In this document: positions 49,930-56,567 of the stretch, piece by piece
Position numbering within the stretch: position 1 is the first letter of the stretch
Layout of the letters: each line of letters opens with the position of its first letter
NCBI GenBank assembly: GCA_017432565.1
Contig: JAFRIW010000050.1
Location: forward strand, 1-64,000
From: Lachnospiraceae bacterium
Lineage (GTDB): Bacteria > Bacillota > Clostridia > Lachnospirales > Lachnospiraceae
Direction: 5' to 3'
DNA: 64,000 nucleotides
Notes under the pieces: model-generated
Databases searched by the model: none
What the model was told of the DNA's origin: nothing
The model's input: only the letters and a program-made list of their open reading frames with translations
Program-made: the position numbers and the translations under genes

Positions 49930-51084
49930 ATGAAGAAAGCACTGCAGCAATATTATATCGTGCTGATGGCCGGGCTGATTGTCCTCCCGGTACTGCTTTT
50001 TGCGCTGTTCGGACGCTTTCTGGACACACAGAACTACGAAAACCGCACGCTGGCGCAGATGCCCTCGCTGACCGGCGAAGAACGCGTGAGCATCGAGGAG
50101 TACCCCTCCGCCTTTGAGGAGTGGTTCAATGAAAACCTTCCTTTCCGGAACCAGCTGATTACCCTGAACGGCCTGTTCGACTATTATGTGCTGAAAACCT
50201 CCTCCTCGAAGTCCGTCATTGTCGGTAAAGAGGGCTGGCTGTTCTACAAAGGCGCACAGGTAAACGACGAAGATCCGGTGTCGGATTACAACGGCTCCAA
50301 TCTCTTCACACAGGAGGAGCTGGAGACGATCCGGACGAATATGGTCACGGCGCGGGACGAGCTGGCGGCGCAGGGGAAAGAGTTCATTATTTTCATCGCG
50401 CCTAATAAAGAGCGGGTCTACAGCGAATATATGCCCGGCTCCTACGGGGAAATGGCGGAGCACGGCCGGATGCGCCAGGTCATCGACTATCTCCGGGAGA
50501 CGACGGACCTGCAGGTGGTCTGCCCCTATGACACGCTGATGGAGTACAAGAAAAACCATCCGGACACGCCGGTCTATTACCGGTTCGACACCCACTGGAA
50601 CTATCTGGGTGCCTATATCGGGGCGCGCGAGCTGAATTTTGCCTTCGGATACTTCCTGCCGGGGCCCGACGACACGACGTGGGAGTACGGGGATGCGCCT
50701 TCGGGCGATCTGGCCAGACTCATTCATCTGGAAAAGATCTTAAAGGACCCGGATGCCTTCTACGTGAAGGACTACACGAATTATGCGATGACCGAGGACG
50801 TGAACGCACTGGGCAACGAGTTCCGGTTCCATAATATTTATGAGAGCGGAGACCCCCGCAAGCTGTTTATCATCGGAGATTCCTTCTCCGCCGTCATGGC
50901 AAAATTTGCCTGCTGTCAGTTTAATGACTCTTACGTGAATTTCTATTATAATTACAATCACATGATGCTGCTGCAGGAGAACCCGGACATCGTGGTGTAC
51001 GAGACGGTGGAGCGGTATATGAAGAATATGCTGGACTTCTCGCTGGAGGACGGCATCGGCGCGAAACAGCCGGAGGAGCTGTGA
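49930..51084 (+). CDS. Exported AlgX/AlgJ-like SGNH (DHHW-type) protein
   Basis: 384 residues with an N-terminal membrane helix (about 9-31). The conserved ENR and FEEWFNENLPFRNQ opening, GKEGWLFY, then FDTHWN (Asp220, His222) and the GDS block (Gly316-Asp317-Ser318 in IIGDSFS) are the marks of the AlgX/AlgJ SGNH family. These proteins acetylate polymers outside the membrane using groups passed by the MBOAT partner. It directly follows MBOAT2 and precedes the ACP gene by 43 bases, linking both halves of the system. Confidence 0.88.
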   Translation: MKKALQQYYIVLMAGLIVLPVLLFALFGRFLDTQNYENRTLAQMPSLTGEERVSIEEYPSAFEEWFNENLPFRNQLITLNGLFDYYVLKTSSSKSVIVGKEGWLFYKGAQVNDEDPVSDYNGSNLFTQEELETIRTNMVTARDELAAQGKEFIIFIAPNKERVYSEYMPGSYGEMAEHGRMRQVIDYLRETTDLQVVCPYDTLMEYKKNHPDTPVYYRFDTHWNYLGAYIGARELNFAFGYFLPGPDDTTWEYGDAPSGDLARLIHLEKILKDPDAFYVKDYTNYAMTEDVNALGNEFRFHNIYESGDPRKLFIIGDSFSAVMAKFACCQFNDSYVNFYYNYNHMMLLQENPDIVVYETVERYMKNMLDFSLEDGIGAKQPEEL

Positions 51085-51127
51085 CGGAACTGCCGGCAGA
51101 AAGGCTTAAGGCACGAAAGGAAAGAAG

Positions 51128-51370
51128 ATGAGCAGAGAAGAAATCTTTGAAAAGCTGAATGAAGTATTCCGCGACGTTTTTGACGACGAGGAGATCGAGG
51201 TCGGCGAAGAGACGACAGCCGCGGACATCGACGGCTGGGATTCGCTGGAGCACATCAATCTGATCGCCGCGGTGGAGCAGGAATTCGGCGTGAAGTTCAC
51301 CATGGGACAGGTAGTCACCATGAAAAATGTGGGCGAGATGGCCCGCCTGATCGAAGAAAAGCTCGCCTGA
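51128..51370 (+). CDS. Stand-alone acyl carrier protein
   Basis: 80 residues, acidic and helical. The phosphopantetheine attachment site is Ser39 in GWDSLEHINL, the motif form seen in carrier proteins dedicated to one pathway (DltC or FkbH partner type) rather than fatty-acid AcpP, which has DSLDxVEL. An AAAGGAAAG site precedes the ATG. It is the last + strand gene before a minus-strand VOC gene. Its position beside FkbH and MBOAT genes suggests it carries the small acyl unit to the membrane enzyme. Confidence 0.92.
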   Translation: MSREEIFEKLNEVFRDVFDDEEIEVGEETTAADIDGWDSLEHINLIAAVEQEFGVKFTMGQVVTMKNVGEMARLIEEKLA

Positions 51371-51408
51371 CAGGCGCTTTTCAAGGCTTTTTCAGGGCTG
51401 TGCCGCGG

Positions 51409-51816
51409 TTATGCCTCGGGGTCGTCAATCACCTCGATCATACCCAGGGCGGGATGCAGCAGGAAAACAACGTTCCGGTTCTCCAGTGCGGGAGCCGGAG
51501 CTTTTTCTGTAATCGGGAGATAGCCCATCTCCCGGAGCGCGGAAAGATCCTCCGGAAAATGTGCGGAGAGATAGCAGATGTGATAGGGCGCGTTCTTCAT
51601 GCGCTGCAGAAGACCGGAGACGTCGGAGTCCTTCCGGTAAGGGCTGACCAGCTCGATGCAGGTCCCGTCCTTCTCGATAAAGGAAATGTCGATGCCGCGG
51701 GATTCGTCGCGCACCCAGTCCGCCCGAACCCGGTAGCCCAGATCCTCAAAGGCAGCTCTGGCCGCGTCTTTTTTCCGCACAAGATAGCCGATATGATGTA
51801 TCTTCAGATTCAGCAT
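51409..51816 (-). CDS. VOC (glyoxalase/epimerase) fold protein
   Basis: 135 residues from ATG 51816 (GGAGAAG upstream on the minus strand). Two beta-alpha-beta-beta-beta units are visible. Candidate metal ligands are His in LKIHHIGYLV, Glu in CIELVSPY, His in YHICYLS and Glu in MIEVID, which resembles methylmalonyl-CoA epimerase-type VOC proteins. It converges on the ACP gene and is divergent from MBOAT3, so it sits inside the acylation cluster. A role in epimerising or isomerising the acyl unit is possible; this is inference from position only. Confidence 0.8.
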   Translation of the reverse strand: MLNLKIHHIGYLVRKKDAARAAFEDLGYRVRADWVRDESRGIDISFIEKDGTCIELVSPYRKDSDVSGLLQRMKNAPYHICYLSAHFPEDLSALREMGYLPITEKAPAPALENRNVVFLLHPALGMIEVIDDPEA

Positions 51817-51851
51817 AGTCTCTCTTCTCCGTTTCCGGGCTGACCCGTTCA

Positions 51852-51860
51852 TGCTATAAT
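51852..51860 (+). promoter_or_regulatory. Extended -10 promoter for MBOAT3
   Basis: TGCTATAAT: TG, one base and a perfect TATAAT (51855-51860). No strong -35 is seen. The leader of about 110 bases contains the large hairpin at 51912-51957. A short palindrome GTGCGCAC lies just after the -10. Confidence 0.55.
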
Positions 51861-51911
51861 AACTGCGGTGCGCACACCTATTTGTTAGTATAACACAAAC
51901 TTTAAGCCGGA

Positions 51912-51957
51912 AAGATACATAAGGGCCTCGGCGGCCGTCCGGGCCCTTATGTATCTT
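51912..51957 (+). repeat. Perfect 16-base-pair hairpin in the MBOAT3 leader
   Basis: AAGATACATAAGGGCC (51912-51927) and its exact complement GGCCCTTATGTATCTT (51942-51957) flank a GC-rich 14-base loop. No T tract follows on the + strand. It ends 19 bases before the MBOAT3 start codon and may control translation or mRNA stability. Confidence 0.85.
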
Positions 51958-51976
51958 GAAAGCATATGAATGTGTA

Positions 51977-53497
51977 ATGGATATCACCTCTTTTTATTTT
52001 TTGTGTTTTTATGCAGTTCTGCTGCTTCTGTATTATGTACTGCCAAGGCGCCTCCAGTGGCCGCTGCTGCTGGCGGCGAGTCTGTTTGTGTACGGCGCGC
52101 CGTGGCACCGGATTCTGCTGGTCTGGCCGCTTGCGGCCTGTGCGGTGACCTGGGGCGCTGCGCAGCTGATCCACCGGATCGGGCCTTCGGGTGAAAAACG
52201 CGGCCTGTGTCGGACGATCCTGATTGCCGACGCGGTGATTCTGATCGGCATTCTCTTTGCCTTCAAATATATCCGGTACGGAAGGGCCATCGATGTGCCT
52301 CCGGGTCTGTCCTTTTACACCTTTGCCCTTTTGGGATACGCGATCGACGTCTACAACGAAATTGCCGAGCCGCAGAAAAACCCGGCGCGGGTCGGTCTCT
52401 ACGGCATGTATTTCCCGCTCATGGTCTCGGGCCCTGTGCTGCGTTTCCGCGAGGACGCGGGGCAGCTTTTCGAACATCACGCCTTTTCCTATGAAAATCT
52501 GACTTTCGGCCTGCAGCGGATGCTCTACGGCTTCTTCAAGAAGCTGGTCATCGCCGAGCGCGCCGGTGTCATCGCGGCCGCGGTCTTCGGCAGTTATACC
52601 GCCGAGGGCGGGGATCCCTACGGGGGATGGACCGTTCTCCTCGGTATTCTGATGTTCACCATCCAGCTCTACACGGACTTCTCCGGCTGCATGGACATCG
52701 TGCTGGGTCTCTCCGAGACCTTCGGCCTGCGCCTGCCGGAGAACTTCCGCACACCGTTCTTCGCGAAGACCATCGCCGAGTACTGGCGGCGCTGGCACAT
52801 CACGCTGGGCGTGTGGATGAAGGAATATGTCTTTTATCCGCTGCTGCGCTCCGCCGCGTTCACGAAGCTCGGCAAGACGCTCCGGGCAAAATGCGGCAAG
52901 AAGACCGGGAAGCAGCTCACGACCTTTGCGGCTATGTTCCTGCTCTGGTTCCTCATCGGTCTGTGGCACGGCGGCGACATCAAGTATGTCATCGGCTCCG
53001 GTCTGCTGCACTGGTTCTACATCGTGTTCGGCGAGGCGACGCTCCCCTTCTTTAAGAAACTGAACGGAAAGCTTCACATCCCCATGGAGGGGCGGGCTGC
53101 CGACATTTTCCGCGTGATCCGGACCTTTATCCTGGTCAATATCGGCAACACCTTCTTCCGCGCAGCCTCGGCGGGCGCTGCGGTGCGGATGCTCCGGGGC
53201 GTGTTCACGGGCGGGCGGAGCGCTCTTGCCGGGGAGGGTTTTGCGCAGCTGGGTCTGGACCGGATCGAGTGGCTGCTGCTGATCTTCTCAATTCTCGTGC
53301 TGATCGTCTTTTCGGTCCTTCAGCACCGGGACGAACTGGCCGGCCTGGACGATACCCACGCTGTCCGGCGGCGGATTGCGGCGCTTCCGTTTATCCCGAG
53401 ATGGCTGTTTTATTTTGCCGCCCTGTTCTTTGTGATCCTCTTCGGACAGTACGGACCGGGCTACTCGGCCGCCGAATTTATCTACCAGGGATTCTGA
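51977..53497 (+). CDS. MBOAT-family O-acyltransferase, third and divergent copy
   Basis: 506 residues from ATG 51977; an in-frame TTG at 51956 lies in the hairpin. No strong ribosome binding site is seen. MBOAT motifs are present but altered: YTDFSGCMDIVLG, EYWRRWHITLGVWMKEYVFYPLL, then a 20-residue basic insertion before FLIGLWHGGDIKYVI and LLHWF. The WHGGD form differs from the WHGAS of the other two copies and marks a separate subgroup. It has its own promoter and no adjacent SGNH partner, so it may act on a different acyl group or polymer. Confidence 0.9.
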   Translation: MDITSFYFLCFYAVLLLLYYVLPRRLQWPLLLAASLFVYGAPWHRILLVWPLAACAVTWGAAQLIHRIGPSGEKRGLCRTILIADAVILIGILFAFKYIRYGRAIDVPPGLSFYTFALLGYAIDVYNEIAEPQKNPARVGLYGMYFPLMVSGPVLRFREDAGQLFEHHAFSYENLTFGLQRMLYGFFKKLVIAERAGVIAAAVFGSYTAEGGDPYGGWTVLLGILMFTIQLYTDFSGCMDIVLGLSETFGLRLPENFRTPFFAKTIAEYWRRWHITLGVWMKEYVFYPLLRSAAFTKLGKTLRAKCGKKTGKQLTTFAAMFLLWFLIGLWHGGDIKYVIGSGLLHWFYIVFGEATLPFFKKLNGKLHIPMEGRAADIFRVIRTFILVNIGNTFFRAASAGAAVRMLRGVFTGGRSALAGEGFAQLGLDRIEWLLLIFSILVLIVFSVLQHRDELAGLDDTHAVRRRIAALPFIPRWLFYFAALFFVILFGQYGPGYSAAEFIYQGF

Positions 53498-53540
53498 TGC
53501 GCCGGACACCCCTGATTTTACCCTTAAACAGGCGCATCCC

Positions 53541-53570
53541 TTGACAAAATGCGGCGCGTCTATGTATCAT
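53541..53570 (+). promoter_or_regulatory. Promoter of the SCIFF gene
   Basis: A perfect TTGACA (53541-53546), 18 bases and TATCAT (53565-53570), giving a leader of about 58 bases before the SCIFF start. Confidence 0.75.
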
Positions 53571-53634
53571 TATCAGCGAATCAGATTGCATCTCATACCG
53601 ATATCCGGTATTGACGGGAAAGGAAGGAAGAACG

Positions 53635-53781
53635 ATGAAGCATATTCAGACTTTAGAGACCCGCGATATGGCGAAGAGTGCTGTGAACGGCGGCTGCGGC
53701 GAGTGCCAGACATCCTGCCAGAGCGCATGCAAGACCAGCTGCGGTATCGCAAATCAGCCCTGCGAGAAGACCGAGGAGTAA
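53635..53781 (+). CDS. scfA: SCIFF ribosomal peptide precursor (six cysteines in forty-five)
   Basis: A 48-residue peptide with a strong AGGAAGGAAG site. The leader part is MKHIQTLETRDMAKSAVNGG; the core has six cysteines at 21, 24, 28, 32, 36 and 43, exactly the SCIFF pattern. SCIFF is found across nearly all Clostridia next to its radical SAM maturase, which makes thioether bonds from Cys to neighbouring residues. Its biological role is unknown. The maturase gene starts 94 bases downstream after a GC-rich hairpin that may set the ratio of precursor to enzyme. Confidence 0.97.
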   Translation: MKHIQTLETRDMAKSAVNGGCGECQTSCQSACKTSCGIANQPCEKTEE

Positions 53782-53875
53782 ACCGGGTTTTCAGTCAGGC
53801 CATACAGACATGCAAGGAAGCTGCCGGAGCGCCGCGAGGCGCTGCGGCGTTCTGTTATCATAGGGGTTTTTATTT

Positions 53876-55372
53876 ATGATTCATCAGTATAAGCTGAACG
53901 GTTACAACATTGTTCTGGACACCTACAGCGGGAGCATCCACACCACGGATGAGCTCGGCTTTGAGGTGATCCGCATGGTTGACGAAACGGTGCGGGCCCG
54001 GTGTGCGGCAGATGCCGGCGCACAGACGCTGACCGAATCCGCGTGCGCCGCGCAGGTGCTTCAGGATGAGAATATCCGTGGGGAGTTCACAGAGCGCCTT
54101 CTGGCAAAATACGGCAGCAGTACCGGGGCAGAGGAGATCGGGGAGTGCTTCGACGATGTGCTGGAACTGGTGCGGGCCGGGAAGCTGTTTACGGATGATG
54201 TGTACCGGGACAAGGCTTTCGACCTGAAGCAGAGAAGCACGGTGATCAAGGCACTGTGTCTGCATGTGGCGCACACCTGCAACCTGAACTGTGAGTACTG
54301 TTTTGCCTCCCAGGGCAATTTCCAGGGGACCTCCGGCCTCATGAGCTTTGAGGTGGGAAAGCGCGCCCTGGACTTTCTGGTTGAGAATTCGGGCTTCCGC
54401 AGGAATCTGGAGGTGGACTTTTTCGGCGGCGAGCCGCTGATGAATTTCGAGGTCTGTAAACAGCTGGTGGCCTATGCGCGCAGCATCGAGAAGGAAAAGA
54501 AAAAGAATTTCCGATTCACGCTCACGACCAACGGCGTCGGCGTCACCGACGAGGTGATCGAGTGGGCGAACCGCGAGTGCCACAATGTCGTGCTGTCCCT
54601 GGACGGGCGAAAGGAAGTCAACGATCGCTTCCGGGTGGACAAGCAGGGGCGCGGCAGCTATGACGTGATCGTTCCGAAGTTTCAGAAGTTTGTGAAGGAG
54701 CGCGGCGGCCGGGGCTACTATATGCGCGGCACCTACACGCATTTCAACACGGATTTCACAAACGATCTCTTCCATATGGCGGATGATCTGGGCTTCACGG
54801 AGCTCTCCATGGAGCCGGTGGTCACTTCGCCCGATTCCCCCTCCGCGCTGCGGGAGGAAGACAAAGAGACACTGTATGAACAGTATGAAATCCTGGCGAA
54901 GGATATGCTGCGCCGGGAGAAGGAAGGTAAGCCGATCACCTTCTATCACTATATGCTGGATCTTGCCCACGGTCCGTGCATCTACAAGCGGATTTCCGGG
55001 TGCGGCTCCGGCACGGAGTATCTGGCCGTCACACCCTGGGGAGACCTGTATCCGTGTCACCAGTTTGTGAACGATCCGGCCTATAAGCTGGGCGACATCT
55101 GGAACGGCATTCAGAACACGGAGCTCCGGGACCGGTTCAAGCTCTGCAACGTCTACGCGCGCCCCGAGTGCGAGGACTGCTGGGCCAAGCTGTACTGCTC
55201 GGGCGGATGTGCCGCCAACGCGCTGCACGCCTCCGGTGATATCCTGGGCACCTATGCCTTCGGCTGCGACATTTTCCGCAAGCGGATCGAGTGCGCCGTC
55301 ATGATGAAGGCGGCGCAGGCGCAGGCCTCCTGCGGAGAGCCGGCCGGCGATGCCGACGCGGAAGAGGTGTGA
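53876..55372 (+). CDS. scfB: SCIFF maturase, radical SAM thioether-forming enzyme
   Basis: 498 residues. The N-terminal ~100 residues are the peptide-recognition (RRE-like) domain. The radical SAM cluster motif is C135-NLN-C139-EY-C142. The C-terminal SPASM domain has the auxiliary-cluster cysteines in CGSGTEYLAVTPWGDLYPCHQF and CEDCWAKLYCSGGCAANAL. This matches the characterised CteB/ScfB enzymes that install a thioether bond in SCIFF. The start is an ATG with little ribosome binding site but is close to the hairpin region, and it is clearly expressed with scfA. Confidence 0.96.
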   Translation: MIHQYKLNGYNIVLDTYSGSIHTTDELGFEVIRMVDETVRARCAADAGAQTLTESACAAQVLQDENIRGEFTERLLAKYGSSTGAEEIGECFDDVLELVRAGKLFTDDVYRDKAFDLKQRSTVIKALCLHVAHTCNLNCEYCFASQGNFQGTSGLMSFEVGKRALDFLVENSGFRRNLEVDFFGGEPLMNFEVCKQLVAYARSIEKEKKKNFRFTLTTNGVGVTDEVIEWANRECHNVVLSLDGRKEVNDRFRVDKQGRGSYDVIVPKFQKFVKERGGRGYYMRGTYTHFNTDFTNDLFHMADDLGFTELSMEPVVTSPDSPSALREEDKETLYEQYEILAKDMLRREKEGKPITFYHYMLDLAHGPCIYKRISGCGSGTEYLAVTPWGDLYPCHQFVNDPAYKLGDIWNGIQNTELRDRFKLCNVYARPECEDCWAKLYCSGGCAANALHASGDILGTYAFGCDIFRKRIECAVMMKAAQAQASCGEPAGDADAEEV

Positions 55373-55378
55373 TATAAT
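55370..55378 (+). promoter_or_regulatory. Extended -10 directly before the GT52-like gene
   Basis: TGATATAAT: TG, one base and a perfect TATAAT (55373-55378), with 10 bases to the ATG at 55389. It overlaps the scfB stop codon. Confidence 0.5.
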
Positions 55379-55388
55379 AGATAAGTCT

Positions 55389-56567
55389 ATGGGTGCGGAA
55401 ATCAAAGAGCGGATTTACGTCTGCCATACTTATTATCATGTATATATCGCCTGCCTGAAGGAGCTCGCGCTCCGGGAGGGGAAGAGCGGCGCGGGGAAAG
55501 CGGATCTGGTGCTTTCGAAGATGTCCAACGACTTCCGGTCCCTGAGAGAGCGCGCCGCCGCATGCGGGCTGTTTGACGCGGTCATCGAATTTGACGAGAA
55601 GGATTACACGTTCTTCCCGGAGCTCGTGGAGCTGAAGAAGGACCGCGGCAATATCGCCGCCAATATGCTGCAGCGCATCCGGTTCTGCCGCAGATACGCA
55701 CAGCTGGAGGAACCGTATGTGCCGGTGGACTTTACCCGTTACCGGGATATTTATGTATTCTGTGACTCGGATCCCATCGGCTATTATCTCTCCTATAAGA
55801 AAATCCGGTATCACGCGGTGGAGGACGGCCTCGACTGCATCCGTTACCGGGACACGGCCAGGGACGACAACCGGGGGCATTTCGGCCTGAAGGCCTTTAT
55901 GGCTGCCCGGGGATGGATTTTCATTCAGAACGGGTACGGAAAGTACTGTATTGACATGGAGGTCAATGACCTCTCGGCGCTGGATCATCCGACTGCCAAA
56001 ATGAAGGAGGTGCCGAGGGAGTCTCTTACGGCGCGTCTGACAGAGGAAGACAAAAAGCTGCTGACCGCCCTGTTTATCGAAAACCGGGATCAGCTGATAC
56101 AGGCGCTGACAAAGGCAGGGGAGAGCGGCCGGCCGAAGGTGCTGATTCTGACGGAGCCTCTGTGCAAGGATCTCTCCATGCGGCGCAGGCTCTTTGAGGA
56201 TATGATAAACGAGTACGGGACGGTCGGCGGACAGGCGGCCGTGATCGTCGTGAAGCCCCATCCGAGGGATAAGCTGGATTACACGGAGATTTTCCCGCAG
56301 CACATCGTGCTGGACGGCTTTTTCCCGATGGAGATTCTGAATTTTGTGCAGATCGGGGAAGGAATGCTGTTTGACCGGGTTGTGACGGTCTTCACGGTTC
56401 CGTCCTCCATTCACTGTGCGCGGGAGAAGGTCTATCTCGGCGCGCCTTACATGGACCGCTATGAAGACCCGGAGGAGCATCGGAGCGTGACAAATTCCGC
56501 GTTCACTGTCACCGGGACCGGGGATGCGGGAAACAGTCTGAAAGTCGGAGGAGAGAAGAAGGAATGA
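55389..56567 (+). CDS. GT52-like glycosyltransferase (sialyltransferase-related)
   Basis: 392 residues from ATG 55389; an in-frame ATG at 55350 lies in scfB. The opening IYVCHTYYHVYIACLK and later YHAVEDGLDC resemble family 52 glycosyltransferases, which include bacterial lipo-oligosaccharide sialyltransferases. The C-terminal VVKPHPRDKLDY is the nucleotide-sugar-binding HP element of GT-B sialyltransferase folds. Sialic acid use is not shown, since no CMP-sialate synthesis genes are present; another sugar is possible. No signal or membrane segment is seen, so it acts in the cytoplasm on a lipid-linked glycan. The gene overlaps the ABC exporter gene by 4 bases. Confidence 0.75.
   Translation: MGAEIKERIYVCHTYYHVYIACLKELALREGKSGAGKADLVLSKMSNDFRSLRERAAACGLFDAVIEFDEKDYTFFPELVELKKDRGNIAANMLQRIRFCRRYAQLEEPYVPVDFTRYRDIYVFCDSDPIGYYLSYKKIRYHAVEDGLDCIRYRDTARDDNRGHFGLKAFMAARGWIFIQNGYGKYCIDMEVNDLSALDHPTAKMKEVPRESLTARLTEEDKKLLTALFIENRDQLIQALTKAGESGRPKVLILTEPLCKDLSMRRRLFEDMINEYGTVGGQAAVIVVKPHPRDKLDYTEIFPQHIVLDGFFPMEILNFVQIGEGMLFDRVVTVFTVPSSIHCAREKVYLGAPYMDRYEDPEEHRSVTNSAFTVTGTGDAGNSLKVGGEKKE

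Noticed and set aside
43975..51370. The cluster as an ordinary dlt operon
   Set aside because: No D-alanine ligase (DltA) is present, MBOAT genes are duplicated, and the carrier is paired with FkbH.
46611..51370. FkbH and ACP as part of a polyketide or nonribosomal peptide cluster
   Set aside because: No ketosynthase, acyltransferase or adenylation domain occurs anywhere in the window, while four membrane acyl-transfer or partner genes flank them.
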